DNA from: Phycisphaerae bacterium | GTDB lineage: Bacteria > Planctomycetota > Phycisphaerae > Phycisphaerales > UBA1924 | Reading direction: 5' to 3' | Assembly (NCBI GenBank): GCA_016873295.1 | Contig: VGXM01000020.1 | Span: 1 to 54,009, forward strand | DNA: 54,009 nucleotides | In this document: in pieces, positions 18,483 through 27,041 of the stretch | How the letters are laid out: the number at the start of each line of letters is the position of its first letter | How positions within the stretch are numbered: the first letter of the stretch is position 1 | Notes under the pieces: generated by a model | Databases searched by the model: none | What the model was told of the DNA's origin: nothing | What the model saw: the letters and a program-made list of their open reading frames with translations, nothing else | Program-made: the position numbers and the translations under genes

Positions 18483-18976
18483 GGCGGAACCTCCGGGGCC
18501 CGGTAGTCGCCGCGGCGCCCCCCACGCTTCTCGATCACCCGCAGCCCCTCGACCACCATGCCCCTGTCGACCGCCTTGCCCATGTCGATGACCGTGAGGG
18601 CGGCGACGGCGGCGGCGGTCAGGGCCTCCATCTCCACCCCCGTGCGCGCGTGCGTGCGGGCCTCGGCCCGGATCCGCACGCGCCCGCCCTCCAGCGTCGC
18701 GCGCACGTCCACCACGTCCAGCGGCAGCGCGTGGCACAGCGGGATCAACTCGTCCGTGCGCTTGGCCGCCTGGATCCCCGCCAGGCGCGCCACCTCCAGC
18801 AGGTTCCCCTTGGCCAGCGAGTTCTCGCGGACCCGGTCGGCGAGCGCGGGCGACACGCGCACGAACGCCTCCGCCACCGCGACCCGGTCCGTCGCGGGCT
18901 TGTCCCCCACGTCCACCATCCGGGCCGACCCGTCCGGTCCCACGTGGCTCAGCTTCTGCGCCGCTGGCTCCGACAT
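18479..18976 (-). CDS. moaC: Cyclic pyranopterin monophosphate synthase
   Basis: A 165-residue protein with the MoaC motifs MVDVGDKPATDRVAVA, IPLCHALPLD (about residue 77), GVEMEALTAA (about 110) and VIDMGKAVDRGM (about 127). With MoaA it converts GTP to cPMP, the first committed step of Moco synthesis. The ATG at 18976 is preceded by AGGAGCG. It overlaps mogA by four bases and lies 20 bases after moeA. Confidence 0.95.
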   Translation of the reverse strand: MSEPAAQKLSHVGPDGSARMVDVGDKPATDRVAVAEAFVRVSPALADRVRENSLAKGNLLEVARLAGIQAAKRTDELIPLCHALPLDVVDVRATLEGGRVRIRAEARTHARTGVEMEALTAAAVAALTVIDMGKAVDRGMVVEGLRVIEKRGGRRGDYRAPEVPP

Positions 18977-18996
18977 GGATCGCTCCTGGCGGAACT

Positions 18997-20190
18997 CTAG
19001 AGACCCCACGGGTAGAAGGGCCAAGGGCCGGCGCCCGATCGCCCCCGCGGCACCTCGACGAACCCGTCCGCACGGGCCGCCGAGGGCACGTCGCCCGAGC
19101 CCCGCGACTCCGCGAGCTCGCCCCGCCCCGGCCCGCTGAGGCGCACCAGCCGATGCCACCACAGGTCGAGTCCCCTGGCGTCGGCGTCGATGGCGACGAG
19201 GGGCGGGGAGGGCTCGCGCGCGATCCCCGCCAGGTGCATGGCGACGGGGACCGCCATCCGTCGCGCCGTCACCATGACCGAGAGCGGGTTGCCGGGCAGG
19301 CCCAGCACGCCCTGGTTCCTGGGCGTCAGGGCCCCGAGCACGGGCTTGCCGGGCCTCTGCGGGATGCGGTGGAAGGCGACCTGGGCGCCCAGGCTCCGCA
19401 GCACCTCGGGGATGAAGTCGCGGTCGCCCATCGACACGCCGCCCGTGCACAGCAGCAGGTCCGCCGCGGAGAGCGCCGCCTCCGCCGTGCTGCGAATGAC
19501 GTCCGGGTCGTCGGGGCAGCGCCGGGGCGGGAGCAGCTCGATCCAGGGCACGCCCCCCAGAAGCGCCCGCAGGGCCGGGCCGTTGGAGTCGCGCAGTTCC
19601 CAGTCCGCGACGGGGTCCGCGGCGTCGCGCACCTCGTCGCCCGTCACGAGCAGGGCGACGCGCACGCGCCGATGCACGAGCGGGCGCGCGGCCCCGAAGC
19701 AAGCCAGGGCCGATGCCCGTGACGGCCCGATGACCTCGCCCGCCCCCAGCACCCGGGCCCCGGCGTCGAGGTTCTCGCCCCGTCGCCGCACGTTGACCCC
19801 GGCGGGCACCCTGACGCTCGCCGCGACCTCGATCGTGCCGCCGCGCTCCGCGACGTCCTCGCGCTTGATCACCGCGTCGGCGCCCAGGGGCACGGGGGCG
19901 CCGGTGGAGACCTTGACCGCCGATCCGGGCTCCAGGCGCACGGGCTCGCGCCCGATCCGCGCCTCGCCCGCCACGCGCACCACGCCCGGCCTGAACGACG
20001 CGGAGTCCACCGCGTAGCCGTCCATCGCGGAGACGCCGATGGCGGGGCTGGGGCGGTCGGCGACGAGGGGCTCGGCGAGCACGCGCCCGGAGGCGACCTC
20101 CAGCGGAACGCGCTCCGTGCCCACGGGCACAAGGCGCGCGGTGAACAGCGCCACCGCCTCGCCCGGCGAGGTTGGCCCGGTCGCCGCCAT
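18997..20190 (-). CDS. moeA: Molybdopterin molybdenumtransferase
   Basis: A 397-residue protein with SAMDGYAVDS (about residue 52), VSTGAPVPLGADAVI (about 90), VALLVTGDEV, the molybdopterin-binding CTGGVSMGDRDFIPE (about 245) and GLPGNPLSVMV (about 290). It inserts molybdate into adenylylated molybdopterin. The ATG at 20190 overlaps the stop of the upstream small gene (TGATG). Domain order and length are normal. Confidence 0.95.
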   Translation of the reverse strand: MAATGPTSPGEAVALFTARLVPVGTERVPLEVASGRVLAEPLVADRPSPAIGVSAMDGYAVDSASFRPGVVRVAGEARIGREPVRLEPGSAVKVSTGAPVPLGADAVIKREDVAERGGTIEVAASVRVPAGVNVRRRGENLDAGARVLGAGEVIGPSRASALACFGAARPLVHRRVRVALLVTGDEVRDAADPVADWELRDSNGPALRALLGGVPWIELLPPRRCPDDPDVIRSTAEAALSAADLLLCTGGVSMGDRDFIPEVLRSLGAQVAFHRIPQRPGKPVLGALTPRNQGVLGLPGNPLSVMVTARRMAVPVAMHLAGIAREPSPPLVAIDADARGLDLWWHRLVRLSGPGRGELAESRGSGDVPSAARADGFVEVPRGRSGAGPWPFYPWGL

Positions 20191-20516
20191 CAGCGCTTCT
20201 TCCCCTTGCCCACCACGTCCTGGATCCACCCGCGGTTGCGCATCATGCTCGGGAAGCCGATGGTGGGGGTGCCCAGGACCGCCGCGTGCATCAGCTCCTC
20301 GGGCGTCCAGCCGGCCTCGAGGGCCTTGCGGGTGTGCGAGTGGGCGGCGCCTTCCAGCCCCGCGCCCATCGACGTTGCGAGCTTGACCAGAGCCACGGTC
20401 CTGGCGTCGAGGGGACCGGCCTTGGCGCACGCGGCCCCGAGCGCCTCGTACGCCGCGTGGACCTTCGGGTGCTCCGCCTTCATCTTGCCGTACGCGCTCG
20501 GGATGTTCCGTGCCAT
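20190..20516 (-). CDS. Carboxymuconolactone decarboxylase/AhpD-fold protein lacking CxxC
   Basis: A 108-residue, all-helical protein with the CMD-fold pattern ARTVALVKLATSMGAGLEGAAHSHTRKALEAG followed by TPEELMHAAVLG. Family members with CxxC are peroxidase-type enzymes; here the equivalent site reads EGAAHSH with no cysteine, so it is more like the decarboxylase branch or a binding protein. It is the first gene of the leftward moeA operon, with its stop overlapping the moeA start. A role in Moco synthesis is not known. Confidence 0.82.
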   Translation of the reverse strand: MARNIPSAYGKMKAEHPKVHAAYEALGAACAKAGPLDARTVALVKLATSMGAGLEGAAHSHTRKALEAGWTPEELMHAAVLGTPTIGFPSMMRNRGWIQDVVGKGKKR

Positions 20517-20568
20517 TCGAACCTCCTGCGAACCCCGGGTGATCGGGCCGACGGGCCCGCCCCGCGGG

Positions 20569-20574
20569 TATAGT
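20569..20574 (+). promoter_or_regulatory. Candidate -10 box for leaderless moaD transcript
   Basis: TATAGT ends five bases before the moaD ATG at 20580 in otherwise very GC-rich DNA. That spacing places transcription start at or next to the A of the start codon, so moaD would be made from a leaderless mRNA. No Shine-Dalgarno sequence is visible before moaD, which agrees. No good -35 box is seen. Confidence 0.45.
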
Positions 20575-20579
20575 GATTC

Positions 20580-20825
20580 ATGAACGTGTGCGTGCGACTC
20601 TTCGGCGCCGAGGCTTCCGCCGCCGGGCTCGATTCGATCACGGTCGACGTCGACGAGCCGCCGACGTGCCGGGGCGTGGTCGACGCGGTGGGGCGGGCCT
20701 GCCCGGCGCTGGCCGCCCTGCTCCCGGGCGTGCGCGTCGCGCTCAACGCCGAGTTCGCCCCGCCCGAGCGCCCCGTGCGCCCCGAGGACGAGGTCGCCCT
20801 CATCGGGCTGGTGTCGGGCGGATGA
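20580..20825 (+). CDS. moaD: Molybdopterin synthase small subunit (MoaD/ThiS fold)
   Basis: An 81-residue ubiquitin-like protein beginning MNVCVRLFG and ending in the Gly-Gly tail (LIGLVSGG) that is thiocarboxylated to donate sulfur to cPMP. Its stop overlaps the moaE start (ATGA), so the two synthase subunits are made together. It is divergent from the moeA operon across 63 bases. It has no visible ribosome-binding site. Confidence 0.92.
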   Translation: MNVCVRLFGAEASAAGLDSITVDVDEPPTCRGVVDAVGRACPALAALLPGVRVALNAEFAPPERPVRPEDEVALIGLVSGG

Positions 20826-21220
20826 GGGTCGAGGCGTCCATCGTCGACGGCCCGCTGGCGCCCGCCGCGGCGTTCCACGCCGACGGCGCGGGCTCCCTGC
20901 TCGTCTTCGAGGGCGTCGTCCGCCCGCGCGAGGGCGACAGGGACATCGGCGCCCTCGACTACACGGCCTACGACCCCATGGCCCTGCGCCAGCTCGAGCG
21001 CCTGGCCCGCGACGTGGCGGAGCGCTTCGGACTGCTGGCCCTCCGCGTCGAGCACAGCCGCGGGCGCGTGCCCGTCGGGGCCTGCTCCTTCCGCCTCGCC
21101 GTCGCCTCGCCGCACCGCAAGGAGTCGCTGGCGGCGATCGACGAGTTCATCGACCGCCTCAAGCGCGACGTGCCCATATGGAAGTCGCCGCCGGGCCTTC
21201 CCCGTCCGCCCGGGCCCTAG
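20822..21220 (+). CDS. moaE: Molybdopterin synthase large subunit
   Basis: A 132-residue protein with FEGVVRPREGDRDIGALDY (about residue 30), the VEHSRGRVPVGACSFRLAVASPHR core (about 74-97) and the active-site KRDVPIWK near the C terminus. It binds cPMP and receives sulfur from MoaD to form molybdopterin. The ATGA overlap with moaD favours this start. Its stop is 13 bases from the convergent TSUP gene. Confidence 0.94.
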   Translation: MRVEASIVDGPLAPAAAFHADGAGSLLVFEGVVRPREGDRDIGALDYTAYDPMALRQLERLARDVAERFGLLALRVEHSRGRVPVGACSFRLAVASPHRKESLAAIDEFIDRLKRDVPIWKSPPGLPRPPGP

Positions 21221-21233
21221 CCGCGCGATGGAC

Positions 21234-21980
21234 TCATTGAAGCACAAGTTTCCCTCCCGCGATCGCGAGCACGCACGCCAGCAGCAGGCGCAGGACGGCC
21301 GGCGTGCCCCGTCGGCTTCCCAAGGTCGAGCCCACCAGCCCGCCAACGCCCGCGGCCAGGGCCAGGATCGCCAGCGAGGGCGGCGCCGTCCAGCCTCGGC
21401 TTGCCAGGCCGCCCAGCCCGCCCATCGAGTTGACGAGAATGAAGGGGGCGGCGATCGCGGCCGTGCGCCTGGTGTCGGCCCAGTGGCACAGGAGCATGAT
21501 GGGGCTGAGGAAGATACCCCCGCCGGTGCCCGTCAGGCCGGAAACCAGACCGATCGCGGCCCCGCATCCCATGAGCGGCAGCACCGGGGGCGGGCGGGGC
21601 TCGCCCTTGCGCCCGGGCGGTCGCGCGGCCGTCCAGGCGATGCGAGCGGCGGTGAGCAGCAGGATCGCGCCGATGGCGACCTGGAGCGCCCCGGAGGGCA
21701 GTTGGATGGTCCCGCCCAGGTACGCCGCGGGAATCGAGGCGACGGCGAGCGGCCAGAACAGCCTCCATGAGAAGTGCCCCGCGCGGGCGAACTGCACGAA
21801 GGCGATCGTCGCGACCACGACGTTGAGCGTCAACGCCGTGGGCCGCATCACCACCGCGTCCACGCTCATGAGCGCCATGACCGCCAGGTACCCAGACGCC
21901 CCCGCGTGGCCGACGGAGGCGTACAGGCCCCCGACCAGGAGGAACCAGACCGCGAGCATGAGCATCGAACCTTCAGGCAT
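21234..21980 (-). CDS. TauE/SafE (TSUP) family membrane transporter
   Basis: A protein of about 248 residues with seven to eight hydrophobic helices and the two TSUP half-motifs, GHAGASGYLAVMAL near residue 20 and GLTGTGGGIFLSP near 140. The family moves sulfite, sulfonates or other sulfur anions; the substrate here is unknown. The gene lies 66 bases downstream of moaA and may be the tail of the nitrate/Moco operon. The ATG at 21965 is an equally reasonable start (AAGG before it). Confidence 0.85.
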   Translation of the reverse strand: MPEGSMLMLAVWFLLVGGLYASVGHAGASGYLAVMALMSVDAVVMRPTALTLNVVVATIAFVQFARAGHFSWRLFWPLAVASIPAAYLGGTIQLPSGALQVAIGAILLLTAARIAWTAARPPGRKGEPRPPPVLPLMGCGAAIGLVSGLTGTGGGIFLSPIMLLCHWADTRRTAAIAAPFILVNSMGGLGGLASRGWTAPPSLAILALAAGVGGLVGSTLGSRRGTPAVLRLLLACVLAIAGGKLVLQ

Positions 21981-22046
21981 GGCATCACGCGGCGGGCACG
22001 CCGGCGACAAGTCGAGCCCGGAGCGGCATTGTCCACCGGGTGGGCG

Positions 22047-23123
<1,077 letters not shown>

Positions 23124-23126
23124 GGC

Positions 23127-23585
23127 TTATTCCCGCGCGGGAACCTCCCCGTCCTCCAGCATATCCGCCAGCTCGCACAGGGCGCTGTAGTACTCGTCGG
23201 GCGGCATGCCGACCAGGGCCGCGCCGAAAAGCTCCGCCTCCGCCGGGCCCACGATCTCGCCGTAGTTGATCGTGGGAATGTGGTACGCCGCCAGCATCGG
23301 CACCGCGTCCGGAACCCCCCGAAAGAGCGGATGGACGCACAGGCGGAACCCGTCCGCCGGGCGCTCCCCCAGGGGCTGAGGGAAGGCGAACTCGCCGGGC
23401 TCGAGCGGGCCGGCATCGAAGGCAAGCTCCACGGGGAAGCGCAGGACGTCGCGGTCGCCGAGGATGCGCCGGATCGCCGCCTCGTCCACGAGCAGACCGT
23501 GCCTCAGGCGGGCGCTGCCCGCCTTCTCGACCAGGTGCCGGTGAAACGCCTCCCGGGCCTCGGCGGCGGTGGGGGCCTCAGGCAT
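23127..23585 (-). CDS. Unknown protein between nrfD and moaA
   Basis: A 152-residue soluble protein with no signal peptide, membrane helix or family I recognise. It has a charged helical N terminus (AAEAREAFHRHLVEKAG), a middle with VLRFPVELAFDAGPLEPGEFA and a Cys/His-containing LCVHPLFRG, and an acidic C-terminal helix (YYSALCELADMLEDGE). It overlaps nrfD by eight bases and lies three bases before moaA, so it is tightly co-translated. Position suggests an accessory role in nitrate reductase maturation, possibly a NarJ-like or Moco-delivery function, but there is no sequence evidence for that. Confidence 0.72.
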   Translation of the reverse strand: MPEAPTAAEAREAFHRHLVEKAGSARLRHGLLVDEAAIRRILGDRDVLRFPVELAFDAGPLEPGEFAFPQPLGERPADGFRLCVHPLFRGVPDAVPMLAAYHIPTINYGEIVGPAEAELFGAALVGMPPDEYYSALCELADMLEDGEVPARE

Positions 23586-24807
23586 GGGCGACCCCCTCCT
23601 CCGCCGGCGCCGTTCCGTTCTCGCGCAGGCGGCCCGCGAGCACGGGCACCGTGATCCGCACCATGATCGTGTACAGCAGCAGCCCGAAGGCCCAGATCCC
23701 CAGCGACACCAGCGACTCGTTGAGCGTGGGCGTGTACTCCACGATCTCGCCCAGGGGCGTGGGCACGAACGCGGGAATGATCATCCCCATGCCCTTCTCG
23801 ATCCAGATCCCCACGATGAGCAGCACGCACGCCGCGTTCAGCAGGGCCAGGCGCCTCGACAGCGGCATGAACAAGATCGTCATCGCGACCAGGTTCATCG
23901 CGATCGAGACCCAGATCCAGGGGACCAGGGCGCTGCGCCCGTGCAGCCCCAGGAAGAGGTACTTGGCCGACGCCCCGTGGGCCGCGTCCGTGTAGAACTC
24001 CGTGAACGCCTCCGACCCCAGCAGGAACATGTTGATGGCCAGGGCCACCGTCACGATGCCGCGGAGCGTCATGAGCGCCCTGTCGGCGACCTCGTACGCC
24101 GTGAAGCGCCGCAGCACCTGCAGCGTCAGGATCAGGAACGCCGGGCCCGCCGAGAAGGCCGAGGCCAGGAACCGCGGGGCGACCACCGCCGAGTTCCAGA
24201 AGGGGCGGCTGCCCAGCCCGCTGTAGAGGAACGCCGTCACCGTGTGGATCGTGATCGCCCACACCATGGCGACGAAGACGAAGGGGATATAGAAGAGCTT
24301 GCCGGGCCTCCGCCCGCGGTAGGCGCAGTAGATCAGGTACCCGCAGATGTGCAGGTTCAGCAGCAGGTAGCCGTTGAGCACGATGATGTCCCAGGTCAGC
24401 ATCGACGCCGGGAAGTTGAAGCGGCGGAGCAGGTGCAGGAACCGCTCGGGTCGCCCCAGGTCCACCGTGACGAACAGCATGGCCATGACGATCGCCGACA
24501 CCGCGAAGAGCTCGCCGAAGATCACCAGGTGGTGCAGCTCGCGGTTGCGGTAGATGTACGCGGGGATGACGAGCATGACCGCCGCCGCCGCCATGCCCAC
24601 CAGGAACGTGAAGTTGGCGATGTACAGCCCCCACGACACCTGGTCGGTCATGCCCGTGGTCACCAGCCCGTGCACGAACTGCTTGCAGTAGGCGTTGAGC
24701 CCCAGGAGCGACACCGCCGTCAGCACGAACATCCAGGTGTAGTACCGCCAGTCGCCCACGAAGCTCAGGCGGAAGCAGCGGTACAGGAACGTCAGGTAGG
24801 TCCTCAC
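23578..24807 (-). CDS. nrfD: NrfD/PsrC-family membrane quinol oxidoreductase subunit
   Basis: A 409-residue membrane protein with about ten hydrophobic helices, including VSWGLYIANFTFLVGMAAA and VDLGRPERFLHLL (about residue 117), both characteristic of NrfD/PsrC/DmsC-like subunits that exchange electrons between quinol and an iron-sulfur partner. With the adjacent four-cluster protein and tetraheme cytochrome it forms a complete quinol-dehydrogenase module. It overlaps the ferredoxin gene by four bases upstream and the unknown gene by eight downstream. Confidence 0.92.
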   Translation of the reverse strand: MRTYLTFLYRCFRLSFVGDWRYYTWMFVLTAVSLLGLNAYCKQFVHGLVTTGMTDQVSWGLYIANFTFLVGMAAAAVMLVIPAYIYRNRELHHLVIFGELFAVSAIVMAMLFVTVDLGRPERFLHLLRRFNFPASMLTWDIIVLNGYLLLNLHICGYLIYCAYRGRRPGKLFYIPFVFVAMVWAITIHTVTAFLYSGLGSRPFWNSAVVAPRFLASAFSAGPAFLILTLQVLRRFTAYEVADRALMTLRGIVTVALAINMFLLGSEAFTEFYTDAAHGASAKYLFLGLHGRSALVPWIWVSIAMNLVAMTILFMPLSRRLALLNAACVLLIVGIWIEKGMGMIIPAFVPTPLGEIVEYTPTLNESLVSLGIWAFGLLLYTIMVRITVPVLAGRLRENGTAPAEEGVAHA

Positions 24808-25910
24808 GCGACGCTCCCTCCATCCCAGCGGGCCGCCGCCACGCGCTGCGGCGCCGGGCCGTCGGCGCCCGGCAGGGCCCCGTAGGCGTCGCCCTCCTCG
24901 GCCCGCAGGCGACGCTCGATCTCGATCGCCTCCGGGTCCAGCCCGCGCGGATACCGCTCGTCGAAGTAGTAGAAGAAGCGGGGGAGCGTCCCCGCCTCCT
25001 CCTTGAGCACGAACACCCGCTTGGTCCGCAGGATGTACGACACCTCGCTCTCAGGGTCCAGCACGTTCCCGAACTTGCGCGACCCCGTGGGGCACACCTC
25101 CAGGCACGCCGGCATCCGCCCCGTCCGCGTCCGGTGCAGGCAGTAGTGGCACTTCTCCATCACGCCCTTCCCCCGCGGGCGGTTCGAGAGGTACGACATG
25201 TTGGGGTTGATCTGCCCGGCGGGAATCCGCGGCTGGGTGAAGTTGAACCGCCGCGCCCAGTACGGGCACGCCGCCTCGCAGTACCGGCACCCGATGCACC
25301 AGTCGTAATCGATGACCGTGATTCCGTCCGGCTCCTGCCACGTCGCCTCCACCGGGCACACCCTGACGCACGGCGGGTTGGCGCACTGGTGGCACTGCAC
25401 GGGCAGGTAGAAGTGACCCTCGTCGGGAACCTTCGGGCGGTCGTAGTGGTGGTTCCCCTGCTCCACGTCCAGCGTCCCCCGCGGCATCTCGATCACGCGG
25501 ATGTACTGGATCTCGGGCGAGCGGCTCTGGTTGTTCTCCGCCACGCAGGCGTGCACGCACTTGCGGCAGCCGATGCACCGCGACAGGTTGAGCGCGTAGA
25601 CGAACTCCACGCCGTCCAAGGGCCTGATGTCGCGGATCTCGGGGCGCACCCCGCACCGCTTCTCCACCCGCGCCCGGATCCGCGCCAGGGCCGCCTCCAT
25701 GTCCTTCGGGGTCATCTCCTTGTAGTGCTTCTGTACGAACGACTCCACGCTGGGGATGTCGTCGCTGGTCAGCTCGCGCAGCGGGCTCAGGGCCGCCGCC
25801 AGGGCCGTGATCCCGCCCGCCGCCGCCGTCCCCGTGCGCAGGAAGCTCCGCCGGCTCATCGAGCCGCCGCCCGCGGGCTCGCCGCTTCCCTCGTAGATGC
25901 GGACGGTCAT
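24804..25910 (-). CDS. Tat-exported four-cluster ferredoxin (NrfC/DsrO-like)
   Basis: A 368-residue protein with a twin-arginine signal (SRRSFLRTG at residue 19) and four [4Fe-4S] motifs: CIGCRKCVHAC (about 116), CHQCANPPCVRVC (about 172), CIGCRYCEAAC (about 207) and CHYCLHRTRTGRMPACLEVC (about 250). This is the layout of periplasm-facing partners of NrfD-type subunits. It should relay electrons between NrfD and the cytochrome. It overlaps both neighbouring genes by four bases, so the trio is translated together. Confidence 0.93.
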   Translation of the reverse strand: MTVRIYEGSGEPAGGGSMSRRSFLRTGTAAAGGITALAAALSPLRELTSDDIPSVESFVQKHYKEMTPKDMEAALARIRARVEKRCGVRPEIRDIRPLDGVEFVYALNLSRCIGCRKCVHACVAENNQSRSPEIQYIRVIEMPRGTLDVEQGNHHYDRPKVPDEGHFYLPVQCHQCANPPCVRVCPVEATWQEPDGITVIDYDWCIGCRYCEAACPYWARRFNFTQPRIPAGQINPNMSYLSNRPRGKGVMEKCHYCLHRTRTGRMPACLEVCPTGSRKFGNVLDPESEVSYILRTKRVFVLKEEAGTLPRFFYYFDERYPRGLDPEAIEIERRLRAEEGDAYGALPGADGPAPQRVAAARWDGGSVA

Positions 25911-26692
25911 GGATGCCCTCCGTTCTCATGCGGCGACAGCAGCCGCCGCAGCGGGCGGTGCTTCTCATCGTGGGCGTGCGTCGCCTCCTGCCTCCCCATC
26001 CGCAGCGTGTTGGGCCCCGGCAGGGGCGTGTACTTGGGGTACGCCGGCGCGTGCGGGTCATGGCACTCGCTGCACCGCAGCCGCGTCTTCTCCGCCATGT
26101 CGTTGCTCCAGGCGCCCAGCGTCTTGCCGTGCGAGCCACGCTCCCAGTCGCGGTAGACGGTCCCGTGGCACTGGGCGCACAGCATCGCCACCTGTGAATA
26201 GGGGATCGGCTTCCCGTCGTGCAGGCGCAGCCGCTCGAGGTCCTTCGAGTCGTGGCAGTTGGTGCAGCGGTTGTTCAGCCCGTGACGCAGCGCGATCCCC
26301 GCGTGCAGCGCCGGCGGCGCCGGCACCCGGCCGGTGTCGCTGTCCCACTCTTGTCGGGCCGCCCCTTGGCCAGTGTCGACCTCCGCCGTCGGCAGGGCCG
26401 GACTCGGGACGGTGCCCGCCCCCGGCGGCGACCCCGTCACCGTGAAGATCTGGTGGCACCCGTTGCACGACTGCCGGAACCCGCCAAGGTCCGTCGACGC
26501 CGGGTCCGTCATCGCCGACCGCCGGGGCGCGACCGCCAACAGCGACCGCTCCACCATCACCGGCTCGGCAATCTGGGGGTCGAATCCGGGCGGCGCCAGC
26601 CACATCCACGCCGCCAGGGCCACGAACCCGCCCGCCAGCGGGACCCCCGCCAGCGCGCCGCCCATTCGTCTATTCGCCGGCGCTGATGCCAT
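25907..26692 (-). CDS. Membrane-anchored tetraheme cytochrome c
   Basis: A 261-residue protein with an N-terminal hydrophobic anchor (about residues 12-34) and four CxxCH haem sites: CNGCH (about 76), CTNCH, CAQCH and CSECH (to about 207). Extra histidines could be second axial ligands. A Pro/Ala-rich linker separates the first haem from the other three. As first gene of the operon with the ferredoxin and NrfD, and divergent from napDABF, it is the likely electron carrier toward NapB. The family below multihaem cytochromes cannot be named from sight. Confidence 0.88.
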   Translation of the reverse strand: MASAPANRRMGGALAGVPLAGGFVALAAWMWLAPPGFDPQIAEPVMVERSLLAVAPRRSAMTDPASTDLGGFRQSCNGCHQIFTVTGSPPGAGTVPSPALPTAEVDTGQGAARQEWDSDTGRVPAPPALHAGIALRHGLNNRCTNCHDSKDLERLRLHDGKPIPYSQVAMLCAQCHGTVYRDWERGSHGKTLGAWSNDMAEKTRLRCSECHDPHAPAYPKYTPLPGPNTLRMGRQEATHAHDEKHRPLRRLLSPHENGGHP

Positions 26693-26792
26693 GCCGCCTC
26701 CGTGGCCGACTGTAGCCGCGTTGCTGACAAGAGGAGTATCATATCGCCAAGTCGCTCAACAGCGAGCGCCAGAGGCCGCTGAGGAGGGTTCA

Positions 26793-27041
26793 TTGGCCAT
26801 CAGCGGGTTGGTCGTGACGATGGACGACGCTGGCGTGGCGAGCGTTCTCGCCGCGCTCCGCGCCGATCCGCGGATCACCCTCGGCCCTCCGGCCGGGGTC
26901 CGCCAGCCCGTCGTCATCGAGACCGCGGGCCCCGCCGAGGACGACGCGGTCTGGGCGTGGCTGCGATCCATTCCCGGCGTGCGCTTCGTGGACGTCGCCT
27001 ACGTCCACTTCGATCAAGGAGAAGAACATGACCACGGTTGA
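26793..27041 (+). CDS. napD: NapD-like chaperone for NapA
   Basis: An 82-residue ferredoxin-fold protein (ISGLVVTMDDAGVASVLAAL...GVRFVDVAYVHFD) matching the small NapD family that binds the twin-arginine signal of NapA and delays export until the cofactor is in place. The TTG at 26793 is the only start compatible with the family N terminus and has a strong GAGGAGG 6-12 bases upstream. It overlaps napA by 14 bases. Confidence 0.85.
   Translation: MAISGLVVTMDDAGVASVLAALRADPRITLGPPAGVRQPVVIETAGPAEDDAVWAWLRSIPGVRFVDVAYVHFDQGEEHDHG

Noticed and set aside
26693..26792. FNR or NarP/NarL operator between the divergent nap operons
   Set aside because: No TTGAT-N4-ATCAA-like or paired heptamer sequence was found in this 100-base gap.
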